Source of the DNA: Lacrimispora sphenoides JCM 1415
GTDB lineage: Bacteria; Bacillota; Clostridia; Lachnospirales; Lachnospiraceae
Direction: 5' to 3'
Length of the DNA: 64,000 nt
Assembly (NCBI RefSeq): GCF_900105615.1
Contig: NZ_LT630003.1
Coordinates: 682,001 to 746,000, forward strand
Shown here: positions 55,860 through 63,898 of the stretch, in pieces
Layout of the letters: every line of letters begins with the position of its first letter
Position numbering within the stretch: the first letter of the stretch is position 1
Notes under the pieces: generated by a model
The model's input: the letters and a program-made list of their open reading frames with translations, nothing else
Databases searched by the model: none
What the model was told of the DNA's origin: nothing
Program-made: the position numbers and the translations under genes

Positions 55860-56069
55860 ATGGCGCATTCTTGTGAGGAAAACAATATTATGACCACTGG
55901 AGGATATAAGAGTTTCGTACCTTATCAGGATGTTGAGAGAAATCTCATCAAAGAAGGTTTTGATGTACTTGTATTTATTCCCAGCAGTGATGAAGATGAG
56001 GGGCGAATTACATGTGGTAACGCAATATTGAGCGGCACTCTTCCTGAGTGTGAATACAAAATTGTTTAA
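55860..56069 (+). CDS. Hypothetical protein or gene fragment
   Basis: A 69-residue frame (MAHSCEENNIMTTGGYKSFV...) without any ribosome site. It is soluble, acidic, and ends EGRITCGNAILSG...CEYKIV. It may be the end of a larger gene. Family not recognised. Confidence 0.35.
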   Translation: MAHSCEENNIMTTGGYKSFVPYQDVERNLIKEGFDVLVFIPSSDEDEGRITCGNAILSGTLPECEYKIV

Positions 56070-56103
56070 TAGAATGGTTCTTTCATTTGTGTTAGTAAAG
56101 ACA

Positions 56104-56135
56104 TAAAAAAAAGACCACTTATAAGCAGTCTTTTC
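56104..56135 (-). terminator. Cold-shock gene terminator
   Basis: AAAAGAC and GTCTTTT pair around a 12-base loop; on the minus strand a T run follows. Confidence 0.75.
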
Positions 56136-56146
56136 TATCACTTGGT

Positions 56147-56347
56147 TTATGCAGGACGAACATTAACAGCCTGTGGTCCACGATTACCTTCTGTTACATC
56201 AAATGTTACAGACTGACCATCATCTAAAGACTTATAACCGTCCATAGCAAGACCTGAGAAATGAACGAAAATTTCATTACCCTGCTCGTCGCTGATAAAA
56301 CCAAATCCCTTTTGTGCATTAAACCATTTTACTGTACCTTTATTCAT
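56147..56347 (-). CDS. Cold-shock protein (CspA family)
   Basis: The 66-residue protein has both RNA-binding motifs, KGFGFI (RNP1) and IFVHF (RNP2), in one cold-shock domain starting [12 protein letters not shown]. It binds single-stranded RNA as a chaperone. GGAGGTA precedes the ATG. The long 5' leader contains a strong hairpin and the gene ends in a terminator (about 56104-56135). Confidence 0.95.
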   Translation of the reverse strand: MNKGTVKWFNAQKGFGFISDEQGNEIFVHFSGLAMDGYKSLDDGQSVTFDVTEGNRGPQAVNVRPA

Positions 56348-56397
56348 GAAAGATACCTCCTAATTATTAATATTATATTTTCGTTAAAACTAAAAAT

Positions 56398-56447
56398 CGC
56401 ATATATATGTAAATCATCAATAGAATAATGACTTACATATATATGCG
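56398..56447 (-). promoter_or_regulatory. Hairpin in the cold-shock mRNA leader
   Basis: Perfect 15-base arms (56398-56412 and 56433-56447) around a 20-base AT-rich loop, about 50-100 bases upstream of the start codon. Candidate temperature-responsive structure. Confidence 0.7.
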
Positions 56448-56476
56448 AAATCAAGACCTTATTAAAATACTGATTT

Positions 56477-56505
56477 AGCATAACACAATAGTTTGAATAA
56501 GTCAA
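56477..56505 (-). promoter_or_regulatory. Cold-shock gene promoter
   Basis: On the minus strand TTGACT (56500-56505) and TATGCT (56477-56482), spacer 17. It gives a leader of about 120 bases. Confidence 0.65.
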
Positions 56506-56699
56506 GGGGAAAATAGTATGAGCAACAAAATAGTATTTATTTAATATAAAGGTGTTTTATTGGAGTGGTGGTTATTTGTCAAATAGCATGGGTAATGCGT
56601 CCAGCGTGTCCGGCATTACATAACCTTCCGGCTGATCGGCAGTGCCAGGGCCGGAAGGGGAGTCATAATGGAAGTATAAACAAGTTTTACTTATAGGCA

Positions 56700-57368
56700 T
56701 TATTTACTATTGGTAAAATCCACTTCCAATACATCAACATTCTCTAAAAGGGCATTTGCTTGAGTTGTTGTTGAAGCAGTATCTTTTTTATCTATAGCAT
56801 CTTTTAAACTGATCATATTATTTTGAAAGCTATCGATATCATTTTTATAATTTGAACTTAGCTTAGAGGACACGTTTTTCCATAGTTTATTAGTTGTTTC
56901 GTAGTTACTACTTGCTGAGGACCAGTCAGAATTTTCAGCATTAAGAAGCAACTCTCTTCCAAGATAATCTAATCTTCCTATATCTGTAGGAATGGTGGTA
57001 GCATAACTATCTGCAATATCAGGTACATATTTTGAGATCTGATTAGCTTGAACTCTTGAATCATAAGATTTTTTTGAAGAAACGGCTGTTTCAAGATTAT
57101 TGATTGCAGTATTAAGTCCATCTATTGTTTTGGTAGAAATTTTTGATGATTCCATGATTGGCTTTAAGTTAGCATAATCAGTTTTTATGGTATTAACTCT
57201 GTTTTGTGCTGCGTCCCAATCATCTCCAGTTATATCATCTATAATATCCTCAGCGTTAGATTCAATGCTACTTAATTGTGTTGGTGGATTTTCAAGTGCT
57301 TTTTTTTGGCAACCTGTCAATAGAAAAATGCAAACAGATAAGAAAATTAAAAGCATTTTTTTTAGCAT
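56700..57368 (-). CDS. Lipoprotein with helical repeat region
   Basis: A 222-residue protein with a signal peptide and lipobox LLTGC (Cys20), then a soluble, strongly helical domain rich in Asn, Ser and Asp with heptad-like leucines. It should sit on the outer membrane face. A ribosome site AGAGGT precedes the ATG at 57368. No domain recognised. The 56521-56699 stretch between it and the cold-shock promoter contains only short broken frames. Confidence 0.65.
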   Translation of the reverse strand: MLKKMLLIFLSVCIFLLTGCQKKALENPPTQLSSIESNAEDIIDDITGDDWDAAQNRVNTIKTDYANLKPIMESSKISTKTIDGLNTAINNLETAVSSKKSYDSRVQANQISKYVPDIADSYATTIPTDIGRLDYLGRELLLNAENSDWSSASSNYETTNKLWKNVSSKLSSNYKNDIDSFQNNMISLKDAIDKKDTASTTTQANALLENVDVLEVDFTNSK

Positions 57369-57459
57369 GATAGATACCTCTTTCCATATTTTGTTTTATT
57401 ATGGTATGTAAATAAGTGATTTTTATTCAATAAGATTAGAATTTTCGTGAGGTGATTAT

Positions 57460-57630
57460 ATGCTATGGCATGAAATTGTCTGTGACGAATGCAGCACCGT
57501 TCTTGATGGCTTTTCTGGCACTGGTAATTATAATTTAAGGATAAAAAAGATTGCTAAAGATTGAGGCTGGTTTGTTAAAAAGAATGGCTATGCACTATGT
57601 CCAGATTGTAAGGATAAAAAAGCAAATTAA
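57460..57630 (+). pseudogene. Zinc-ribbon small protein interrupted by TGA
   Basis: From the ATG at 57460 (GAGGTGAT upstream), 34 codons are read to KIAKD, then a TGA at 57562-57564, then 21 more codons in frame ending PDCKDKKAN. The CDEC and CPDC pairs together would make one zinc ribbon, so the TGA breaks a single protein. Confidence 0.6.
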
Positions 57631-57666
57631 TATTTAAAAGATTTTTTGTTCTTTGATAATTGAATA

Positions 57667-57695
57667 TTGATAGTTGATAGCAAATGCGGTATGAT
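57667..57695 (+). promoter_or_regulatory. Island-type promoter (TTGATAGTT motif)
   Basis: TTGATA at 57667-57672 and TATGAT at 57690-57695, spacer 17, with AATATTGATAGTT as at the other island promoters. Confidence 0.7.
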
Positions 57696-57729
57696 AAATC
57701 ATATAATTCGTACTAAGGGGGAAAGAGGA

Positions 57730-57963
57730 ATGCTACAGATTGGAGCTTTGCTGATGTTGATTTCAGGACTGTGGGATGTATTTGGTGCTTCAAAGAGGAT
57801 TGACAAGAGCAAGCTTGGGGTGGGAGAGACCGTGGAAATTGCCGCTGAGAAAATTAAGAGTAGGGGAAGGCGTTTTATATTGCTGGCAATAGTAGCATCT
57901 ATAGTTAGCTTATTCATGCCGCAGATTGTATTGTTAATTCTTAATTTCGTTAATTTGTTCTAG
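57730..57963 (+). CDS. Small membrane protein
   Basis: A 77-residue protein from the ATG at 57730 with two hydrophobic segments (about 3-20 and 50-75) joined by a charged loop. A GGGGGAAAGAGG stretch lies upstream. It has both island-type signals: the promoter at 57667 and the hairpin terminator at 57991. Unknown function. Confidence 0.6.
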   Translation: MLQIGALLMLISGLWDVFGASKRIDKSKLGVGETVEIAAEKIKSRGRRFILLAIVASIVSLFMPQIVLLILNFVNLF

Positions 57964-57990
57964 AATTTGTTTTATAGATAAAATAGATTA

Positions 57991-58018
57991 CCAACTATCA
58001 ACCAGGTAGTTGGTTTTT
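57991..58018 (+). terminator. Island-type terminator
   Basis: CCAACTATC (57991-57999) and GGTAGTTGG (58005-58013) pair over 9 bases with one T-G pair, then a T run. Confidence 0.85.
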
Positions 58019-58087
58019 TGTTGCCATAAATCAGTTAAACTGAGATTTGACGTGATAATAAATTCAAAATTTGAAAGGAGAAACATT

Positions 58088-58180
58088 ATGATATGGGATA
58101 TTTGCAAGACGCCGGGGATCGTTAAAGTCATTCCAGCAATTTTATTGCACAAAGAGAAGAAACTGTTGGAATTTGGTTGA
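58088..58180 (+). CDS. Possible 30-residue peptide
   Basis: The frame MIWDICKTPGIVKVIPAILL... starts at an ATG with GAAAGGAG about 9 bases upstream and stops at TGA. The length and composition do not identify it; it could be a true small peptide or a gene remnant. Confidence 0.25.
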   Translation: MIWDICKTPGIVKVIPAILLHKEKKLLEFG

Positions 58181-58247
58181 AATGGTCATTCGTAATTAAG
58201 TTAAAGTAAGTTAAAAGGTTGTTTTCATTAATGAAAGACATCATTTC

Positions 58248-58430
58248 GATGGGTGAAGGCCGGTAAGACCGTGGGACCCTACCGGCACTAAAAAGGTTGT
58301 AACCGAAAAAGCAAGTAAGGGATTTTAAATGTAATACCTGCTTTTTCTCTAAGATAATAATACCTAATATCTGAGCAAAAGAATGGTTAATGTAATGAAT
58401 TGTTGTTTACGTGTAACTAAATTAGTATTT
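58248..58430 (+). repeat. 183-bp direct repeat, copy 2
   Basis: Matches 45700-45882 (see that entry). The coding reading in this copy gives RPVRPWDPTGTKKVV...SKGF and stop, but its upstream part is broken. The rest of 58431-58675 has no gene that I can support. Confidence 0.85.
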
Positions 58431-58675
58431 CCCAGAGTACTATCCATAAAAGAGAGTAGCCGACAAAACCTGAGGAAGATTTTATCGGCTGAAGTATGAA
58501 CATGAAATATCCGTTCTTAAATAGGATATCATACTTTACTGAAATAAAGCTGAAAAAATAAAAGAATTGAAAAGCAGTATTTGACAGTTGTTAGATCTCG
58601 TCGTAACAGAAAGCTAGAAAGGAAACGAGTTATCAAACTCGACCTTACAGATTCGGATAGTGTAATAGTAAACTA

Positions 58676-58805
58676 GATGCGGGTGAGGTTCCCACTGATG
58701 AAATAAGGACTTTACTAGGTCATACAGATGCTCAGACATCATTGGATATATTTTTAATCCGCTTCCAAAGGACGAAACATTAAATATGATTCAAAATTCA
58801 TTCTA
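58676..58805 (+). pseudogene. Tyrosine recombinase C-terminus, frameshifted
   Basis: The frame reads DAGEVPTDEIRTLLGHTDAQ..SLDI, with the conserved LGHT block, then after a one-base shift continues NPLPKDETLNMIQNSF and stop. This is the catalytic C-terminus of an integrase, directly beside the tRNA as expected for the element's own integrase. The catalytic Tyr region is damaged by the shift. Confidence 0.65.
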
Positions 58806-58839
58806 AAATATAGGTGTAGTCAAGTGTATTCAACGGATA

Positions 58840-58886
58840 AAAAAGGAAAAACCCCAAACTCCTTATAGATACAAAGGAATTTAGGG
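58840..58886 (-). terminator. tRNA-Trp terminator
   Basis: On the minus strand CCCTAAATTCCTT (58874-58886) pairs with AAGGAGTTTGGGG (58852-58864), two G-T pairs, and is followed by TTTTT. Confidence 0.75.
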
Positions 58887-58892
58887 CATACT

Positions 58893-58910
58893 AAAAGCAG
58901 GGGAAGAGGG
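58893..58910. repeat. Right attachment repeat
   Basis: Identical to 42885-42902; overlaps the last 13 bases of the tRNA-Trp gene. Confidence 0.75.
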
Positions 58911-58968
58911 GCTCGAACCCCCATTTACGGTTTTGGAGACCGTTGCTCTACCATTGAACTATTCCCCT
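58898..58968 (-). tRNA. tRNA-Trp (anticodon CCA)
   Basis: The minus strand folds as a cloverleaf: acceptor AGGGGAA with TTCCCCT, D arm GTTC/GAGC, anticodon stem ACGGT/ACCGT with loop CTCCAAA (anticodon CCA), and T arm GGGGG-TTCGAGC-CCCTC. The discriminator base is G; CCA is not encoded. Confidence 0.93.
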
Positions 58969-59333
58969 ATGGGTCGGCGTTATATCTCTGCCTGAGCACT
59001 TAGAGAGTATAGCATAGAAGTTTTTAAATTGCAACAGTTTTTAGTAAAAAATAAAAAATTAATTCTGCTGTTATTGAATCCCTATTTGTGGTAAAATATT
59101 ATAGAAAAGGAAGTTCATGGTAAAAGTCATATTTCATGGGCTTGGTTTGGCGTTTTATATGAAAATCATTAGATAAAACCGTGAAATTGAATTAGAATGA
59201 AAAGTATCATTGATAATCATTCCCAAAATAAAACTTGTCTCATCAAAAATATGCTTATCTACAAAGCTTTCCCTCAGATATAATTACAGGATATGCACAA
59301 AAAAGGGCCATATAATCGTATATGAAACATAAT

Positions 59334-59362
59334 TTGACAAATCATGTCAAACATGATATATA
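59334..59362 (+). promoter_or_regulatory. Promoter of the HPr-like gene
   Basis: TTGACA at 59334-59339 and TATATA at 59357-59362, spacer 17. The remaining 58985-59333 has no gene or clear site. Confidence 0.65.
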
Positions 59363-59404
59363 TATTCTATAACTTTTTCTTTACCATAAAAAGGAGTTGT
59401 GATT

Positions 59405-59647
59405 ATGAAACAGTTAAAGATTATGTTGCCGAATGTTGCCGAGGCGAAGAATTTTGTTGCTGCTGCTGCTAAATGTGATTTTGACATAGACGTGTATTAC
59501 AATAGAGTAACCATTGACGCAAAGTCTATATTAGGAGTATTGAGTTTAGATTTGACACAGGTTTTGACCGTTGAGTTTAACGGGGAAGATGCAGAGTTTG
59601 AGGCATTTCTGGCAGCGAAAGCTCCAGGTAAATGTTCAGCAGCATAA
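59405..59647 (+). CDS. HPr-like protein without the phosphorylatable histidine
   Basis: From the ATG at 59405 (AAGGAG at 59391-59396) the protein has 80 residues. The segment TIDAKSILGVLSLDL followed by VTVEFNGEDAEFEAFL-type strands and helix matches HPr, including the Ser46-region KSILGVLSL. The N-terminal active-site block (usually GLHARP) is NVAEAKNF, with no histidine. It may have a regulatory or structural role and cannot carry the phosphate as HPr does. Confidence 0.8.
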   Translation: MKQLKIMLPNVAEAKNFVAAAAKCDFDIDVYYNRVTIDAKSILGVLSLDLTQVLTVEFNGEDAEFEAFLAAKAPGKCSAA

Positions 59648-59841
59648 ACAGATGCAACGGAAAGAGGGAATTGTATGCCGTACGGCCTGCAGTTCCCTTT
59701 TTTTAACCTCATTAAGTGGCGAAGCGGATTACGAATATCCGATAGCCTTCATAGGAAAAAGCTCCGCTGTGGATGCACACTCTTTGTATTTAACTAAAAA
59801 AGAAAAGAACGGACAAGAAAAGAAAGGAGGGGACGCCGGAG

Positions 59842-62207
59842 TGGAGGAGATAAAGAAAAAAGTCCTGAAAATTTCTGTCAGGAATTTAGTTGAGCTTGTT
59901 CTGCGCTCCGGCGACCTGGATAACCGGCGGACTGGCGGGGCTGAAAAGACCGCCATGCAGGAAGGGAGCCGGATACACAGGAAGATCCAGCGCCGCATGG
60001 GAGCGGACTACCGGGCGGAAGTGGTGTTAAAGCATGAGGTAGAAGTGGATCAGTTTCAAATTCTGGTGGAGGGGCGGGCCGATGGCATCATTGATATACC
60101 GGAAGGGGTGACCATTGATGAGATCAAAGGCATGTATATGGATTTGTCCTATTTATCAGAGCCTATTGAAGTACATTTAGCCCAGGCCATGTGCTATGGG
60201 TATTTTTACTGTTATGACCACGGGCTGAATGGGGCTGTCATGCAGATGACCTACTGCAACATTGAAACAGAGGAGATACGGCGTTTTAAAGTGGAAAAAT
60301 CCTTTGAGGAGCTGGAAAGCTGGTTTCAGGGCCTGATTCACGAGTACATTAAATGGGCAAGATATTTATATAACCATGGAATAAGAAGAGATGAATCCAT
60401 AAAGGAGCTTTCCTTTCCCTATCCCTACCGGAAGGGGCAGAGGGAGCTTGTGGTGGCCGTATACCGGAGTATTGCAAGAAAGAAGAACCTTTTTATTCAG
60501 GCTCCTACGGGAATCGGTAAGACCCTTTCCACCGTTTATCCGGCCATAAAGGCCATTGGGGAAGGGCTTGGAGATAAATTGTTTTATCTGACCGCAAAAA
60601 CCATAACCAGAGGTGTGGCGGAAGAAGCTTTTGATATCTTGCGGGAGCATGGGCTTTATTTAAACTCAGTGACTATTACGGCAAAGGAAAAACTGTGCTT
60701 CCTTGAAAAACCGGAATGCAACCCGGATGCCTGTCCTTATGCCAAGGGCCATTTTGACCGGGTAGGAGATGCAGTTTATGATATTATCCACAAAGAGGCC
60801 GGAATCACCAGGGAAACAGTACTTCGCTATGCAGAGGAATACAAGGTATGCCCATTTGAATTCTGCCTGGATATCAGCAACTGGGTGGATTCCATTATCT
60901 GTGATTATAATTACGTATTCGACCCTAATGTCCGTTTGAAACGGTATTTTTCCGAAGGCCTCACAGGAGATTACCTGTTTTTGGCAGACGAGGCTCATAA
61001 CCTTGTTCCAAGAGCCAGGGAAATGTACAGCGCAACGGTCTATAAGGAGGACTTTCTTCTTATTAAAAAGATTTTGAAATCCATGAGCCCAAAGCTTGTC
61101 CGGATGCTGGAGCGGTGCAACAAAGAGCTTCTGGAAATGAAACGGGAATGCGAGGAGTTTCAGATCCTGGAAGACATCCGGTTTTTTATGACCGGTGTCA
61201 TGACCCTTTTCGGGGAAATGGAGAAATTTATGGAAACCGGTGAGGAATTTAAAGACCGGGACCTGGTTCTTGATTTTTATTTTAAACTGCGGGATCTTTT
61301 AAATATCTATGACTGTCTGGATGAGAATTACCGGATCTATACAGAGCTTTTGTCTGACGGACGTTTTATGCTCAGGCTGTTTTGCGTAAATCCGGCGAAA
61401 AACTTAAAAGAATGTCTGGACAAGGGAAACAGTACCGTGTTCTTTTCTGCCACATTGCTCCCGGTGCGGTATTATAAGGAGCTTCTAAGCGGTGACCAGG
61501 AAGAATATGCAGTGTATGCCCAGTCTCCCTTTGATCAAGAGAAACGTTTACTCCTTGTTGCTTCTGATGTCAGCAGCCGCTATACCAGAAGAAACCGCCG
61601 GGAATACCAGAAGGTAGTGGATTATATGCGAAGAATCGTGTCAGCCCGAAAAGGAAACTATATGGTGTTTTTGCCGTCATACCAGTATTTAAAGGCAGTA
61701 GAGGCGATTCTTGAGGAAACAGAAGGACTGGAACAGGAGTTTGCTTATATGTCCCAGGCATCTCACATGAGCGAACAGGAGAGGGAGGAGTTTTTAAAGG
61801 AATTTTCAGAGGACCGAAAGGATTCTTTTGTGGCCCTTTGCGTTATGGGCGGCGTATTTTCGGAAGGAATTGATTTAAAGGAAGGGCGTCTGATCGGAGC
61901 CATCATCGTTGGCACCGGACTTCCCATGGTCTGTACGGAGCAGGAGATCTTAAAGGGGTATTTCGATTCCAGGGAGCAGAACGGATTTGATTATGCTTAC
62001 CAGTATCCGGGGATGAATAAGGTCATGCAGGCAGCAGGAAGGGTAATCCGTACCGTCCGGGATGAGGGAGTCATCGCATTGCTTGATGAGCGTTTTATAA
62101 AGCCAGACTATCAGGCCCTGTTTCCAAGGGAATGGGACGGGTATTATGAAGTGAAGCTAAAAAATGTGGATGAAGTGGTCCAGAACTTTTGGGCCGGGCG
62201 AAAGTAA
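59842..62207 (+). CDS. PD-(D/E)XK nuclease and XPD/DinG-type helicase fusion
   Basis: From a GTG at 59842 (AAGGAGGGG 8 bases upstream) the protein has 788 residues. The N-terminal domain (about 1-190) has a Cas4-like nuclease pattern, Asp81 in GRADG and Glu94-x-Lys96 in DEIK. Walker A QAPTGIGKT lies near residue 225, a FeS cluster set of cysteines follows (CFLEKPECNPDACPYAKG... and CPFEFC), the DEAH box reads LADEAHNL, and the C-terminal helicase motif VMQAAGRVIRT is present. Presumably DNA repair. Confidence 0.87.
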
Positions 62208-62208
62208 A

Positions 62209-62234
62209 AGCTGCCGCCCAAAGAGGGCGGCAGC
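62209..62234. terminator. Hairpin between convergent helicase and LysR genes
   Basis: GCTGCCGCCC (about 62210-62219) and GGGCGGCAGC (about 62225-62234) form a 10-base GC-rich stem. Confidence 0.7.
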
Positions 62235-62254
62235 AGAAATCCAGTCATTACTGG

Positions 62255-63130
62255 TTAAAGCATATCCATAAACTGTTTGGAAGCTTGGGAAACGGGCAAG
62301 TTTTCATTGTAAGCTACGACCATCTGACGGGTAGGAAGCTTTTCCGAAAGCTTTACCTGGAATAAGTCCCTGTCATTCTCAGGAATGCAGAAGTCCGGAA
62401 CAAATGCGATTCCCAGGCCGATGCGGGCTAAGTCGATTAAAAGATCGTTGCTGCTCAGTTCGATCTCAGGGACCAGATCAAGCTGCTCCTTTTGGAACAT
62501 GTGATGAAGGAACTCACTGGTCGTACTTTTTCTCTCCAGCATCAGAATCGGATAGGTCTGGAGAGTCCCAAGGCTTACGGTCTGTCCCTTCAAAGGGAAA
62601 TATTCCTGATTGGCGACAAATACATCGGCGAATTCGTTGATGACCCGGGTATTCTGGGAGCTTAAAAGCCCTGAGTTGGGATAATTGGTAATGATAAAAT
62701 CCACCTGCCCGCTTTCCAGAAGATGAGCGCATTCAATGGATGTCTGGTTGGTGACCTTGATGTGTACATTGGGGTAGGTTTTATGAAATTTATTTAAATA
62801 TGGAACAAGGTAGTAGCGGCATATGGTGTCGCTGGCACCGATCCGCAGCTGGCCGCCGTTTAAGGTATTGGCCTCCAACAGCTGGTTTTCTCCCTTTTGA
62901 ATCAGATTAATGGCTGGTTCTATGTGCTTTAGGAGGATGTCTCCTTCCGGAGTAAGCTGCACCTTTTTCGTGCTCCGTACGAAAAGGGTCTGGTTCAGCT
63001 TTTTCTCCAGCACCTTGATGGACTGGCTGACTGCCGACTGGGAGATGAAAAGCTGTTTGGATGCCTCCGAGAAGCTTAAGGTGGTGGCAACGTGGTAAAA
63101 GACTTTATAAAGTTCATAATTAATATCCAT
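62255..63130 (-). CDS. LysR-family transcriptional regulator
   Basis: The 291-residue protein has an N-terminal LysR helix-turn-helix (about 2-60; FSEASKQLFISQSAVSQSIKVLEKKL) and a LysR substrate-binding domain (about 90-290). Its binding ligand is not predictable. It is divergent from the sigma-like gene. AGGAGGAC precedes the ATG at 63130. Confidence 0.92.
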   Translation of the reverse strand: MDINYELYKVFYHVATTLSFSEASKQLFISQSAVSQSIKVLEKKLNQTLFVRSTKKVQLTPEGDILLKHIEPAINLIQKGENQLLEANTLNGGQLRIGASDTICRYYLVPYLNKFHKTYPNVHIKVTNQTSIECAHLLESGQVDFIITNYPNSGLLSSQNTRVINEFADVFVANQEYFPLKGQTVSLGTLQTYPILMLERKSTTSEFLHHMFQKEQLDLVPEIELSSNDLLIDLARIGLGIAFVPDFCIPENDRDLFQVKLSEKLPTRQMVVAYNENLPVSQASKQFMDML

Positions 63131-63193
63131 TATTAGTCCTCCTTATAAACATATGGATATTCTATCATGGATCTGATTGGTTTGTAAAGGCGT

Positions 63194-63222
63194 TTGACAA
63201 ATTTCCTGGGGTGCGGTATAGT
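63194..63222 (+). promoter_or_regulatory. Promoter of the sigma-like gene
   Basis: TTGACA at 63194-63199 and TATAGT at 63217-63222 with a 17-base spacer. Confidence 0.75.
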
Positions 63223-63271
63223 ACGGGCACAGGAGCCAGGATATGAAAAAGAGAAGGAGCGGTATAAGAGT

Positions 63272-63880
63272 ATGCATGATGATTTTTATCAGATGTATCT
63301 GGAAGAAATGGGACATATCCCTCCCTGTACCAGGGGAGAGCAGGAAGACCTTTTAAAGGAAGCAGTACTGGGCAGGAAAGAAGCGAAAAAAAGGCTTGTA
63401 GAAGGAAACTTACGGGCTGCCCTGGAATATGCCAGGGAATATGACGGCAGGGGCGTTCTTATGACAGATCTGGTCCAGGAAGCCAATATGGCTCTCATGA
63501 TGGCTGTGGAGGAGTATGTTAATTCAGAAGACAGACCGGAATTTGACAGCTTTAAAAACCAGAGAATCAAGGAAGCCCTTGATGCAGCTGTGGAGGAACA
63601 GCAGTCTGCAAAGCAGACTGGAGAAGAGCTGGCCGCCCGGGTGAATGTGCTTCAGCAGATATCCCAGCTTCTTACAGGGGAACTGGGACGGGAAGCAACG
63701 GTAGAAGAGCTGGCAGACAAGATGAAGATGACCGTGGAAGAAATAAAGGGAATTATGAAGATTGCAATGGATGCCATGAGCATGAATGCGGAAACCTTGG
63801 ATTTAGAAGCCCTGGCAGAAGTAGAGGGCATCGAGATCACTGGGGATGAAGAGGCTGATGATTACGATTACGAAGAATAA
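63272..63880 (+). CDS. Sigma-70-like protein lacking region 4
   Basis: From the ATG at 63272 the protein has 202 residues. A region 1.2/2-like part (MHDDFYQMYLEEMG...; LVEGNLRAALEYA; TDLVQEANMALM) resembles sigma region 2, and a region 3-like part follows (QISQLLTGELGREATVEELADKMKM). A region 4 helix-turn-helix for -35 recognition is absent; the protein ends in an acidic tail. The role is unknown. The start lies 12 bases after AGAAGGAG, and an in-frame longer version from 63194 would begin in the promoter. Confidence 0.7.
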   Translation: MHDDFYQMYLEEMGHIPPCTRGEQEDLLKEAVLGRKEAKKRLVEGNLRAALEYAREYDGRGVLMTDLVQEANMALMMAVEEYVNSEDRPEFDSFKNQRIKEALDAAVEEQQSAKQTGEELAARVNVLQQISQLLTGELGREATVEELADKMKMTVEEIKGIMKIAMDAMSMNAETLDLEALAEVEGIEITGDEEADDYDYEE

Positions 63881-63898
63881 GAGACTGGGAGAGATGAG

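Larger units (their letters stand above)
42885..58910. mobile_element. Decayed integrative island in tRNA-Trp
   Basis: The ends are two copies of AAAAGCAGGGGAAGAGGG (42885-42902 and 58893-58910); the right copy is the 3' end of the tRNA-Trp gene. Similarity extends loosely some 35 bases leftwards through a terminator-like hairpin at each end. The interior is AT-rich, has mostly small single genes, pseudogenes, an IS110 copy, and a tyrosine-recombinase C-terminus next to the tRNA. No intact integrase or transfer gene is visible, so it appears unable to move on its own. Confidence 0.75.

Noticed and set aside
57460..57630. Selenocysteine at the internal TGA
   Set aside because: The position lies outside any redox motif, no SECIS-like hairpin follows directly, and the surrounding island is full of pseudogenes.
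46937..58018. The recurrent hairpins as integron attC sites
   Set aside because: They lack the RYYYAAC/GTTRRRY core pattern with spacers, are too short, and each is followed by a T run, so they are better explained as terminators. No integron-type integrase is present.
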